Source: an uncultured Anaerobiospirillum sp. (GTDB lineage: Bacteria > Pseudomonadota > Gammaproteobacteria > Enterobacterales > Succinivibrionaceae). Taken from it: a DNA stretch of 34,520 bases. Location: positions 1-34,520 of the forward strand of contig CALXNP010000015.1 of NCBI GenBank assembly GCA_944389785.1, in the 5' to 3' direction. Below the pieces are notes generated by a model. It was not told the origin of the DNA. It was given only the letters and a program-made list of their open reading frames with translations, and ran no database searches. Below, piece by piece: positions 17,110 through 26,210 of this stretch. The stretch's first letter is position 1; every line of letters starts with the position of its first letter. The position numbers were made by a program, and so were the translations under genes.

Positions 17110-17183
17110 TGCTGACTACAGGACTTGAACCTGCAACCTTATGATTACGAATCACACGCTCTACCAATTAAAGCTAAGCCAGC
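17110..17183 (-). tRNA. tRNA-Thr(CGT)
   Basis: Full cloverleaf on the minus strand: acceptor GCTGGCT/AGTCAGC (one G-T pair), D arm GCTT/GAGC, anticodon stem TGTGA/TCATA with loop TTCGTAA giving anticodon CGT (codon ACG), five-base variable loop, T arm GCAGG/CCTGT with loop TTCAAGT. Discriminator is A. No CCA is encoded: the gene runs into AAATTTTTA, unlike most gammaproteobacterial tRNA genes, so CCA must be added after transcription. It starts 12 bases after the lptG stop and is probably co-transcribed with it. Confidence 0.95.
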
Positions 17184-17195
17184 ATTGCTTTAATA

Positions 17196-18260
17196 TTATG
17201 CCTTTCTTTTAAGTAAAAATACAGCTAATATTAAAAATAATAAGCTAGGTGTTACAGCACTTATAATAGGAGGTATACCATAGGCTAGAGCAAAAGGTGC
17301 TCCTACTTGATTAGCTACATAAAAAGAAAAACCAAGACCAATACCCATTACAATTCTTGCTCCCATAGTAATTGAGCGCATAGCACCAAATACAGTAGAA
17401 GCTGCTAATAGTAACATGATTACAATAGTAAAAGGTAAAACAAATTTGTTGTATAACTCAAGACGATATTTTGAAGCATCTTGATTATTGTTTTCTAAAT
17501 AGCCAATATAATCTATTAAACCAGAGGCTGTTAGATATAAGCCCTTTACTCCCACTGTTTGAATACGGCTTGGATTTAATTGTAAATCAAAATTTAATTT
17601 GTCATGATGTTGTGTGACTACCTCATTATCTTTAAACTCATAAGTAATAGCATCATACATATCCCAAGTATTGCCGTTATATACAGCTTTTTTTGCTTTA
17701 CATAATTTTTTTAAATTAATATTATCAAATTCATAGGCAGATACTTCCTGCAATGAACCATCAGATAAAGTAAACCTAATAGATATAAAGGTATTTTTTT
17801 CTCTTATCCAAAGACCTTTATGAGTAATAGATATTTGATTAGAGTTTGAAACACGACTTAATCTACTTTCTGCATAACTTTGTGTATAAGGTACTACAAA
17901 CTCACCTAATAAAAAAGTTATTAAAATAAAAGGTAAAATAGTTTTTAGTGCAATAAAAATAATACCAAAACGGGAAATACCTATAGACTGCATAACAATA
18001 AGCTCTGAGTTTTTAGCTAAGTTACCCAAAGCTACAACTCCACCTAAAAGCACACCAACAGGTACCATTAACACTAACATTTCAGGAATTTGCAAAGCCA
18101 CATGGCTTAGCACAAAAGTAAAATCCACATCGCCACGACCAATGTAGCGCAATTGATCAACAAAAGTTATTAAAGCTGTAATAAAGGTTAAAATTATTAT
18201 GACTGTAAAAATAGTCATAATTACTATTTTACCCACATATCTATCTAGTATTGAAAACAT
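17196..18260 (-). CDS. lptG: LPS export system permease LptG
   Basis: One of two inner-membrane permeases of the LptB2FG complex that extracts lipopolysaccharide and passes it to LptC/LptA. At 354 residues it has the family's three N-terminal and three C-terminal helices flanking a periplasmic beta-jellyroll domain (about 125-265). The N-terminal ILDRYVGKIVI and the SELIVMQSIGISRFGI coupling segment are typical. Its ATG overlaps the lptF stop by one base (TAATG), so translation is coupled. Together with lptF it closes an operon begun by mltG, and a tRNA gene follows. Confidence 0.95.
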   Translation of the reverse strand: MFSILDRYVGKIVIMTIFTVIIILTFITALITFVDQLRYIGRGDVDFTFVLSHVALQIPEMLVLMVPVGVLLGGVVALGNLAKNSELIVMQSIGISRFGIIFIALKTILPFILITFLLGEFVVPYTQSYAESRLSRVSNSNQISITHKGLWIREKNTFISIRFTLSDGSLQEVSAYEFDNINLKKLCKAKKAVYNGNTWDMYDAITYEFKDNEVVTQHHDKLNFDLQLNPSRIQTVGVKGLYLTASGLIDYIGYLENNNQDASKYRLELYNKFVLPFTIVIMLLLAASTVFGAMRSITMGARIVMGIGLGFSFYVANQVGAPFALAYGIPPIISAVTPSLLFLILAVFLLKRKA

Positions 18261-19354
18261 TAATTTTTAACCTTTTTTATCTTAATAAAAATATGAGCTG
18301 GTAGATTTAAAGGGATTGCCACAAAGATAAAAAATACTATAGGCACTATATAAATTCCAGGATATAAAGGTATTGTACCTGATAAAACCATATTACGCAT
18401 GGATAACAATAGCAAATAGTATGAAGCATACAATAAAATAGCTGGAACTAATCTAGTGTAACGCCCTTGACGCGGATTTACCATTGATAAAGGTACTGCA
18501 ATTAAACTCAATACTATACAGGCAAAAATAACACTAATGCGCCATTGAGCTTCAACATTAGCATATAAATTATCTGATTGTATTAACTCTAAAGTGCTTT
18601 TCTCCATAAGATCAGCATTAGTATTTTGTGCATTAGAGTCTACTGCTACAGGTGCACGCAATCTATCAAACTCAGCTACTCTAAAACTACCGTCTGTTTT
18701 TAAAGGTCCTTCATAACGCTTGCCATTTTCAAGATACAACCACTGTATACCTTTTTCATCAGTCTTTAAATAACCTTTTTGAGATACTGTTACTGAGCTT
18801 AAACTAGCATCTTCTGGTAATGTCATTACATAGACATTTTGTATAGTTTGACCTTCTTTGTTAGCACTAACATTCTCTACATAAATATTAAAAGCTCCAA
18901 AACTAACAAAACGACCACTCTCAAGAGGTAAATATTCAGGACTAGTTTGAGCTTTATATAGTAAAGCAGAACGCTCTACAGCAGCTTTTGAGCTTAAATA
19001 ATTACTGCATATACCACTAAATATGGCAGTAATTACAGCTAATACCAAGACAATAGCTAAAATTTTATAAGGTGATATACCAAAGGATCGTATTACTACC
19101 ATTTCAGAATCAGAACAAATGCGCCCTAAAGTTAACAAAATAGCTATAAATAAAGTCAAAGGCAGCATGATTACAGAAATATCAGGTAAGGAAAGTATAG
19201 CTAAATAAGCAACAATATTGACAGGTATACTGCCTATTACTGCTTGACTTGCTAATCTTATCACGCTTTGAGATAAGAATACTGTCAATAGAATGAGTAA
19301 AACGACCAATTGTGTTTTAAACAATTCTTTAAAAATATATTTATTTAAAATCAC
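18260..19354 (-). CDS. lptF: LPS export system permease LptF
   Basis: Partner permease of LptG in the LPS transporter. The 364 residues show the same six-helix plus jellyroll layout; LILNKYIFKELFKTQ-like N-terminus, the SEMVVIRSFGIS coupling helix and VPLSMVNPRQGR before the last helices match LptF. The start is GTG at 19354, directly following the holB TGA, with AAGGA about 10 bases upstream inside holB. Gram-negative outer-membrane biogenesis gene; essential in most relatives. Confidence 0.95.
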   Translation of the reverse strand: MILNKYIFKELFKTQLVVLLILLTVFLSQSVIRLASQAVIGSIPVNIVAYLAILSLPDISVIMLPLTLFIAILLTLGRICSDSEMVVIRSFGISPYKILAIVLVLAVITAIFSGICSNYLSSKAAVERSALLYKAQTSPEYLPLESGRFVSFGAFNIYVENVSANKEGQTIQNVYVMTLPEDASLSSVTVSQKGYLKTDEKGIQWLYLENGKRYEGPLKTDGSFRVAEFDRLRAPVAVDSNAQNTNADLMEKSTLELIQSDNLYANVEAQWRISVIFACIVLSLIAVPLSMVNPRQGRYTRLVPAILLYASYYLLLLSMRNMVLSGTIPLYPGIYIVPIVFFIFVAIPLNLPAHIFIKIKKVKN

Positions 19355-20410
19355 TCAAACTACTTCCTTAAACAGGTGCAACAACTCACGCAAACGTGTT
19401 TCTTGCAGCTTTAATAATAATTGGCTATCATCTAGTAAATTTTCATTTATATAGCTATAAGCCTTAAATAATTTATCTTTTTTTATTTTATATAAAACTT
19501 TAACATTTTGCTCATCAAGCAAACATAAATTGTCTAAACTAAATTGAACTTTGTATTTTAAAATTTGTACTATAAACTCATTTAAAAATAAGTCCCTAAC
19601 TTTAGGCTCTAAGTCTAAGAGTAATTGAATACATTTATTTTCTTTATCTATAGATTGAGGATTAATAATATACAGTACAAAATTTGTGATAAATTGCTCA
19701 ATTAATTTATCATTATCTAAATTAATAATATCTAAAGCTAAATTTGGATTATAGCCACTTATACCTATAGCCTTAACTATTCTGCTGTCATCTATATTAT
19801 AGCTTTTTAAAAAAGCGTAACACATCTCATAACTTGGCTTTTTTATATTGAGTTTATAGGCTCGTGACAATATTGTAGGTATAAGTTTTTCTTGAGCATT
19901 AGTCTGTAAAATAATTAAAGTATTAGCAGGAGGTTCCTCAAAAGTCTTAAGTAAGGAATTAGCAGCCCCCTCTTGCATTAAATGGGCATTAGCAATAATT
20001 GCAGCTTTATTATGAGCAAGCACAGCAGATTCATACAGATAATGATTAATAGTACGTATACTATCAATTCTAATTACCTTATTAGTGGTATTATCCTGCA
20101 CTGCTTGCTCTACATAACCTATATCATTAACTATATCTAAATTTTTATCACAATCTTCTTTTGAGCTAGCTAATACTACTCTAAAATCAGGGTGAGATGC
20201 AGATTCAAACAGCACACAAGATTTACACTTATTGCAAGGCTCATCTCCATTTTCATGACATAAATATAGCTTAGTAAAATATAAAGCCAAATCAATGCTG
20301 CCTAAGGCTACATCACCACCTATAATTAAAGAATTAGTTAATCGCTTGTTTTTTAAAGCTAAAACTAATTGCTTATAGCTGTCTAAAAGATGTGCTTTTA
20401 GCTCTTGCAT
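19355..20410 (-). CDS. holB: DNA polymerase III delta-prime subunit
   Basis: Clamp-loader subunit that, with delta and tau/gamma, opens the beta clamp on DNA. The zinc module is visible as C51, C59, C62 and C65. The P-loop position is degenerate (GGDVALGS at 31-38, no Lys), as expected because delta-prime does not hydrolyse ATP. EEPPANTLIIL and the ILSRAYKL segment are family-typical. 351 residues. The ATG lies within the last 38 bases of tmk, so the two genes overlap. In E. coli holB likewise follows mltG-tmk. Confidence 0.92.
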   Translation of the reverse strand: MQELKAHLLDSYKQLVLALKNKRLTNSLIIGGDVALGSIDLALYFTKLYLCHENGDEPCNKCKSCVLFESASHPDFRVVLASSKEDCDKNLDIVNDIGYVEQAVQDNTTNKVIRIDSIRTINHYLYESAVLAHNKAAIIANAHLMQEGAANSLLKTFEEPPANTLIILQTNAQEKLIPTILSRAYKLNIKKPSYEMCYAFLKSYNIDDSRIVKAIGISGYNPNLALDIINLDNDKLIEQFITNFVLYIINPQSIDKENKCIQLLLDLEPKVRDLFLNEFIVQILKYKVQFSLDNLCLLDEQNVKVLYKIKKDKLFKAYSYINENLLDDSQLLLKLQETRLRELLHLFKEVV

Positions 20411-21029
20411 TTAAAAAATCCTTTATAATATTTAAAACATCATAAGTTACAGTTAACAATTGATTTGATGCATCTACCACTTTAACATAATCTAATTTTT
20501 TAGCTTCTAACAAATATCTTTGTCTAACACGCTCAAAAAAATCTAACTGCTCATGCTCAAATCTATCAAGCTCCCCTCTTTTATGAACTCTCTCCATACC
20601 CTTAGTTACATCTATATCCATTAAGATAGTTAAATCAGGGTGAAAGTTACCAATTGCTGCCTGTCTTACACTATAGATAATATCATCACTAATACCACGG
20701 CCACCACCTTGATAAGCAAGAGTTGAGAGATCATACCTATCAGCTATAACAACAAAACCCTCTTGTAACTTTGGTTTAATTAAACTTTCAACTAATTGAG
20801 CACGAGCTGCATACATTAATAAAAGTTCACTTTGTGAGCATAAAGTCTCATCAGTTTTAGTCTTTAAAATAGAGCGAATCTGCTCAGCAATAGGGGTACC
20901 GCCTGGTTCTCTAATCTTAATTACTTTTGAGGTAACATTATTGTAGATAAAATCATATACAGTCTCAATCATAGTGCTTTTACCAGCACCTTCAGAACCT
21001 TCAAAAGAAATAAAAGCACCACTATTCAT
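20373..21029 (-). CDS. tmk: Thymidylate kinase
   Basis: Phosphorylates dTMP to dTDP for DNA synthesis. P-loop EGSEGAGKST at 10-19, the REPGGTPIAEQIR substrate segment, DRYDLSTLAYQGGGRG, and a LID-region ELDRFEHE are all present. I choose the ATG at 21029 (218 residues): the P-loop then sits at the usual distance from the N-terminus and AGGAC lies 8 bases upstream. A longer reading from 21092 would add 21 unconserved residues. The start overlaps the mltG stop by 8 bases, implying coupling. Confidence 0.95.
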   Translation of the reverse strand: MNSGAFISFEGSEGAGKSTMIETVYDFIYNNVTSKVIKIREPGGTPIAEQIRSILKTKTDETLCSQSELLLMYAARAQLVESLIKPKLQEGFVVIADRYDLSTLAYQGGGRGISDDIIYSVRQAAIGNFHPDLTILMDIDVTKGMERVHKRGELDRFEHEQLDFFERVRQRYLLEAKKLDYVKVVDASNQLLTVTYDVLNIIKDFLNARAKSTSFRQL

Positions 21030-22236
21030 TATTATTTGTCCTATATTCTCTAACTTTTTGTTTATAAGTACGCACTGCTTGGTTATGCTCATTTAAGCTG
21101 TTTGAAAAAATATGACCATCTTTTGGATCTACACCTTTTGCTACAAAATAAATAGCATCAGTTTGCTGTGGCATTAAAGCTGCTAAAATTGATTTAACAG
21201 ATGGATTTGCTATAGGAGTTGGAGGCAAACCTACTCTAGTATAAGTATTATAAGGATGATCTTGTTGTAAATGTTTTTTTAATAAAGGACCTTTAAATAC
21301 AGGTGAAATACCATACATTACAGCAGGATCTGTTTGCAGACGCATTCCCCTATTTAAGCGATTACAAAATACTCCAGCAATTAAAGAGCGCTCACTATCT
21401 AAAGAGGACTCTCTTTCTATTAAAGAAGCTAAAATTAAAACCTCATAAGCTGATTTTAACTTACAAATTCTATCGTCTTTTCTTGCATAATTTTCATCTA
21501 AAAAAACAGCCATATGATTTATAGCATCTTTAATTACACTTAAATAATTATCTCCATCATAATAAGGATAAGTAGCAGGCAATAATAAACCCTCAAGACT
21601 TGTTATATCTTTAGAAAAGTATTTAATTAGCTCTTTGTTATTTAAGCTAGCTAAAATAAAATCATAAGGCTTATTTAAAGGCTCAAAACTAGCCTCTTGT
21701 AAATAATAGATAGATGCTTGATCTTTAATCAAACCTGCAGCTAAAGCCTCTTGTACTTTTTGATTATGGGTCTTAAGCTTATTTTCTACAGCCTCTAAAG
21801 TAGTACCTTCAACTATAGTAAAAATCATAGGCTCTTCTTTTACTACTAAGCCTTTATTCATATTAGTTAAAATTTGTTTTAAACTCAAAGTACCATCAAC
21901 ACTATAACGACCTTTTAAAATGTGAGTTAAATCCTTGTTTAGATATAAATACATATCTACAAAAATATCATAATAACTATTATCAGTAAGATCTCGTATT
22001 ACTTTTTTAGCTGTATAGCCTGATTTAACTTCATAAGGTCTGTCTAACTTAGCTACTATATATGAATCAAGGCTTGTATAGGCTTTAAATACTGTAAAAA
22101 TAGCAAAAGCTATTACAAATAAAACTACAAATTGTACTAGATAAAAAACCTTGGTATTAATAGTTTTGCCTGAAGATTGTTTATTATGTTGTACCTTTTG
22201 CTTGTCATTAATCTTATTATCTGCTGTAGGTTTCAT
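21022..22236 (-). CDS. mltG: Endolytic murein transglycosylase MltG
   Basis: Inner-membrane-anchored enzyme that cuts nascent glycan strands and is thought to set their length. One membrane helix lies at about 31-50 after a short cytoplasmic tail. The periplasmic part has the LysM-like segment (VEGTTLEAVENKL) and the YceG catalytic core: catalytic Glu E274 in LASLIERESS, RLQTDPAVMYG, and YNTYTRVGLPPTPIANPS. 404 residues, somewhat longer than E. coli (340). First gene of the mltG-tmk-holB-lptFG-tRNA unit. Confidence 0.95.
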   Translation of the reverse strand: MKPTADNKINDKQKVQHNKQSSGKTINTKVFYLVQFVVLFVIAFAIFTVFKAYTSLDSYIVAKLDRPYEVKSGYTAKKVIRDLTDNSYYDIFVDMYLYLNKDLTHILKGRYSVDGTLSLKQILTNMNKGLVVKEEPMIFTIVEGTTLEAVENKLKTHNQKVQEALAAGLIKDQASIYYLQEASFEPLNKPYDFILASLNNKELIKYFSKDITSLEGLLLPATYPYYDGDNYLSVIKDAINHMAVFLDENYARKDDRICKLKSAYEVLILASLIERESSLDSERSLIAGVFCNRLNRGMRLQTDPAVMYGISPVFKGPLLKKHLQQDHPYNTYTRVGLPPTPIANPSVKSILAALMPQQTDAIYFVAKGVDPKDGHIFSNSLNEHNQAVRTYKQKVREYRTNNNE

Positions 22237-22873
22237 TAATTAATTCCTAAAAATAATTTTAATAAACAAAGAAAAAATATAGGTAAAAGATAAAATTAAA
22301 CAAGACACTATTTAACTTTTTATATCTAAAAGATTATTAACTATGAACTTGTTAATCTTATCTATTTTAATATGTTAAAAACAAGATATTAATATTATCA
22401 ACGAATATCAATAGCTACATCATTATTGACACAAGTTTTAGACAATAATCTTGCTATCTATCTAGTCTTAGTTTTAATTATTTACTAAATATTAGATCTA
22501 CCTTACTTAGTTTTTTAATTATCTACATTTTGACATCTTTTTAACTTAAATAAAGCTAAGTAGCTTGAATTTTTGATATTTTATGCAGATAACTTACCGC
22601 TCTTATTATAACTTTTTATTAATTAAGTGACAATTAGCCCATGAGACTAGGCTAAGAAGCTAGCAGAAAGCTAATTTAACTTACAACCAATCTTATTTAT
22701 TTAAATAAAACTATTATAGATTATAAAGACAATGCCTTGTATAATAGCTAGCAGCTTTATTAACTAAATCAATACTGTCTATTACAGCAATACTTCAAGA
22801 GCATAAATATTAACTAAACTTCGCTCTTAGCTTGCCTAACAGGATTAAACAATCTATTAACAAAGGTTAAATC
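22237..22873. other. Divergent intergenic region between mltG and valS
   Basis: 637 bases without a credible gene. The left end holds the mltG promoter. The rest should contain the valS promoter and leader; TTGACA occurs at 22426 and 22531 but neither has a convincing -10 at 16-18 bases. Several tiny ORFs occur, one Leu/Ile-rich, but none has a ribosome site or an associated terminator. No T-box or tRNA was found. Confidence 0.5.
22276..22303 (-). promoter_or_regulatory. Probable sigma-70 promoter of the mltG operon
   Basis: On the minus strand TTGTTT (22303-22298), 16 bases, TATATT (22281-22276). Predicted start near 22269, about 33 bases before mltG. Confidence 0.5.
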
Positions 22874-25747
22874 ATGGAAGAAATAGCAAAAACATATCAA
22901 CCAGAAAGTTTTGAAAAAGATATTTATAAAAAATGGGAAGAACAAGGCTTTTTTATCCCAACTATGGACGAGAGTAAAAACTCTTTTTCTATAGCACTGC
23001 CACCACCTAACGTTACAGGCTCATTACATATGGGTCATGCTTTTCAGCAAACATTAATGGATTGTCTGACTCGTTATCATCGTATGAAAAACGATAATAC
23101 CTTGTGGCAATGTGGTACTGATCATGCTGGTATTGCTACACAAATGGTAGTAGAACGCAAACTTGCAGCTGAAGAAAAATTAACTCGTCATGATTTAGGT
23201 CGTGAAGAATTTATCAAACGTATTTGGCAATGGAAAGAGCAATCAGGTGGCACTATTACCTCACAAATGCGCAGATTAGGTGCTTCTGTAGATTGGTCTA
23301 CTGAGCGTTTTACTATGGATGAAGGACTTTCTGCTGCTGTACTTGAAGTCTTTGTTAGATTATATGAAGAAGATCTTATTTATCGTGGTAAAAGATTAGT
23401 TAATTGGGACCCTAAATTACGTACTGCAATTTCAGATCTTGAAGTTGAAAATAAGCAAGTTCAAGGTTCAATGTGGTATATAAAATATAAGCTAGCAGAT
23501 GGTGTCAAAACTAAAGAAGGCTTAGATTATCTTGTTGTAGCTACTACAAGACCTGAAACCCTTTTAGGTGATAGTGCTGTAGCTATCAATAAAGATGATG
23601 AGCGTTATAATGATTTAATTGGCAAAGAACTTATTTTACCTTTAGTTAATCGTCGTATTAAGATTGTAGCAGATCCTCATGCTGATATGACTACAGGTAC
23701 AGGCTGTGTTAAGATTACCCCTGCTCATGATTTTAATGACTATCAAGTAGGTAAACGCAATAAACTTAATATGATTAACATCTTTACACAAGATGCTAAA
23801 CTTAAAGATAAATGTGATGTATATGATTATGAAGGTAATGTCTTAGATTGTGAAATTTTAATACCAAAAGCTTATGCTAATCTTGATAGATTTGAAGCAA
23901 GAGAGATTATGGTAAAAGACTTACAAGCTCAAGACCTTCTTGTTAAAATTGAGCCTCACACTCTAGCACAACCTTTTGGTGATAGAGGTGGTGTACCTAT
24001 TGAACCTATGCTCACTGATCAATGGTATGTTAGAGCTTCTGTTTTAGGTAAAGATGCTCTAGAAGCTGTTGAAAGCGGCAAAATAAAATTTGTTCCAGCA
24101 CAATATACTAACATGTATTACTCATGGATGCGTGATCTACAAGATTGGTGTATTTCACGTCAGTTATGGTGGGGCCATAGAATACCTGCTTGGTATGATG
24201 AGCAAAATAATATCTATGTAGCACGCAATGAAGCAGAAGTACGCACAAAATATAAGCTTAGTGACGATGTAAAACTAAGACAAGATGAAGATGTATTAGA
24301 TACATGGTTTAGCTCAGCTTTATGGACATTCTCAACCTTAGGTTTTCCAGAAAAAACTAAAAAGCTCAAATTATTCCACCCTACTTCAGTGCTAGTTACT
24401 GGTTTTGATATTATTTTCTTCTGGGTTGCCCGCATGATCATGATGACCATGCATTTTATGAAAGATGAACAAGGCAATAGTCAAGTACCATTCCATACTG
24501 TATATGTAACAGGACTAATTCGTGATGAAGAAGGTCAAAAAATGTCAAAATCAAAGGGTAATGTCATTGACCCTATTGATATGATTGATGGTATTAGTAT
24601 TGATGATCTTGTAGCTAAGCGTACCTCTAATATGATGCAGCCTCAGCTTGCTCAAAAGATTGAAAAAAGAACTAGAAAACAATTTCCTAATGGTATCAAT
24701 GCTCATGGTACTGATGCTTTGCGTTTTACATTATGTGCTCTTGCATCAAATGGCCGTGATATCTTATGGGATATGAGTCGTCTTGAGGGCTATAGAAACT
24801 TCTGTAATAAGATCTTTAATGCTAGCCGATTTGTAATGATGAATGTACAAGATTACGATCTTAAAAACTTTAAGGCTACATCTGAAGATTTATTGGCAAA
24901 TAGCTATATTAAAGCTAAATTACATGACACTATCAAAGAAGTAATAAACTCAATTGAACACTATCGCTTTGACAATTTAGCTAATGCTTTATATGAGTTC
25001 ATTTGGAATGAGTATTGTGATTGGTATTTAGAATTTACCAAAGCTATTTTTAAAGATGAAACTATTAGTTATGAGCAAAAGCAAGCTACTGCCTTTACTT
25101 TAATGGATGTACTTGAAACAGTATTACGCTTAGCCCATCCTGTAATACCATTTATCACTGAGCATTTATGGCAAAATTGTGCTGCTATGTTAGGACGTAC
25201 TAATAAATATAATAGTATTATGATGGCAACTTATCCTACAGAGCAAGACTTTGCAAGCAATGCTCAAGCTTTAGAGGATATTGGCTTTATTAAAGAATTT
25301 ATCAGCGTAATTAGAAACTTACGTGCAGAAATGAAAGCCTCACCTGCAATTGCTTTAAATGTAATGTTACGTGGTGTAAGCACACAACAAGAGCTTTGTG
25401 TTAAGAGCAATCAAAATCTAATTACTACTCTTGCTAACGTAGCACAAATTAGTTTTGTTAAGGCTGATGAAGAAGTAGCAGGTGTAATATCTAAGCCTAT
25501 TTTAAATGCAGAAGTTTTAGTTGAAATGAAAAACCTCATTAACAAAGCAGATGAGCTTAAGCGTTTAAATGATATGCTTAAAAAACTTGAAGCTAATATC
25601 AAAGGTGGTGAAGCTAAGCTTGCTAATGAAGCTTTTGTATCTAAGGCACCTGCTAATATTATTCAAGGAGCTAAGGATCAATTAGAACTAAATAAGACCC
25701 AATTAGAAAAGGTCAAAGCAGCTATTGCTCAAATTGAAGCATTATAA
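22874..25747 (+). CDS. valS: Valyl-tRNA synthetase
   Basis: Class Ia synthetase that charges tRNA-Val and edits mischarged Thr. Nucleotide-binding motifs: HIGH as H52-M-G-H55 in [15 protein letters not shown], and KMSKS at 556-560. The CP1 editing domain lies between them ([10 protein letters not shown], and [14 protein letters not shown]). The anticodon-binding domain and the C-terminal coiled coil specific to ValRS ([23 protein letters not shown]) complete the 957 residues. Unlike E. coli, holC is not adjacent. A palindromic terminator follows. Confidence 0.97.
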   Translation: MEEIAKTYQPESFEKDIYKKWEEQGFFIPTMDESKNSFSIALPPPNVTGSLHMGHAFQQTLMDCLTRYHRMKNDNTLWQCGTDHAGIATQMVVERKLAAEEKLTRHDLGREEFIKRIWQWKEQSGGTITSQMRRLGASVDWSTERFTMDEGLSAAVLEVFVRLYEEDLIYRGKRLVNWDPKLRTAISDLEVENKQVQGSMWYIKYKLADGVKTKEGLDYLVVATTRPETLLGDSAVAINKDDERYNDLIGKELILPLVNRRIKIVADPHADMTTGTGCVKITPAHDFNDYQVGKRNKLNMINIFTQDAKLKDKCDVYDYEGNVLDCEILIPKAYANLDRFEAREIMVKDLQAQDLLVKIEPHTLAQPFGDRGGVPIEPMLTDQWYVRASVLGKDALEAVESGKIKFVPAQYTNMYYSWMRDLQDWCISRQLWWGHRIPAWYDEQNNIYVARNEAEVRTKYKLSDDVKLRQDEDVLDTWFSSALWTFSTLGFPEKTKKLKLFHPTSVLVTGFDIIFFWVARMIMMTMHFMKDEQGNSQVPFHTVYVTGLIRDEEGQKMSKSKGNVIDPIDMIDGISIDDLVAKRTSNMMQPQLAQKIEKRTRKQFPNGINAHGTDALRFTLCALASNGRDILWDMSRLEGYRNFCNKIFNASRFVMMNVQDYDLKNFKATSEDLLANSYIKAKLHDTIKEVINSIEHYRFDNLANALYEFIWNEYCDWYLEFTKAIFKDETISYEQKQATAFTLMDVLETVLRLAHPVIPFITEHLWQNCAAMLGRTNKYNSIMMATYPTEQDFASNAQALEDIGFIKEFISVIRNLRAEMKASPAIALNVMLRGVSTQQELCVKSNQNLITTLANVAQISFVKADEEVAGVISKPILNAEVLVEMKNLINKADELKRLNDMLKKLEANIKGGEAKLANEAFVSKAPANIIQGAKDQLELNKTQLEKVKAAIAQIEAL

Positions 25748-25758
25748 ACTTTTTAAAT

Positions 25759-25790
25759 AAAGATCCATTATGTATTAATAATGGATCTTT
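25759..25790 (+). terminator. Stem-loop terminator after valS
   Basis: AAAGATCCATTA (25759-25770), eight-base loop, TAATGGATCTTT (25779-25790): perfect 12-bp stem ending in TTT, with only one further T. Confidence 0.75.
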
Positions 25791-25826
25791 TATCTGGATT
25801 ATTTTTTAACTCTATTGGTAACCTTT

Positions 25827-26210
25827 ATGTTAGTTAAATTTAAGATAATTTTGTTAGCATTTATCTTAGCTATAAGCGTTAATACAGCAATAGCAAATGA
25901 TCTAAATAAATATTGCAGACATCTAACAAATAAACACAATCCATCAAATGAAGCAACATTACTTGCTTTATTAGATATTAAACAAGGTATTGCTAAAGTC
26001 TTAGTTGTTGGTTTCCCTAAAAGATTTAGTATTAATCTAAATGATATTGATGCACGTTTTACAAAAATTAAAGAAGAAGATTTTAAATGTAACTATAAAA
26101 ATGCAGGTTCAATTATGTATTTTGACTTAAATAAGCTACACATGAGTGCAGCTTATTTAACTATAAAAGCAGATAGTCACGCCATTAGTAAATCTGTAAG
26201 CTTTAATTAA
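25827..26210 (+). CDS. Small exported protein of unknown function
   Basis: 127 residues with a clear Sec signal peptide (MLVKFK, hydrophobic core, cleavage after AIA at about 23), then a roughly 104-residue mature domain with two cysteines (in YCRHL and FKCNYK) that could form a disulfide in the periplasm. I do not recognise the family. The ATG at 25827 fits the signal peptide best; a TTG four codons upstream is possible. The ribosome site is weak in either case (GGTAA). It follows the valS terminator and ends by overlapping the convergent metY gene by four bases (TTAA), with no terminator between. Codon use resembles its neighbours. Confidence 0.7.
   Translation: MLVKFKIILLAFILAISVNTAIANDLNKYCRHLTNKHNPSNEATLLALLDIKQGIAKVLVVGFPKRFSINLNDIDARFTKIKEEDFKCNYKNAGSIMYFDLNKLHMSAAYLTIKADSHAISKSVSFN

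Noticed and set aside
21030-21092. Longer tmk reading frame from 21092
   Set aside because: Extra 21 residues lie within mltG, precede the conserved N-terminus, and AGGAC fits the ATG at 21029.
22343-22378. Leu/Ile-rich mini-ORF MNLLILSILIC upstream of valS, considered as an attenuator leader
   Set aside because: No ribosome site, no following terminator/antiterminator pair, almost 500 bases from valS and no Val codons. Likely chance in AT-rich DNA.
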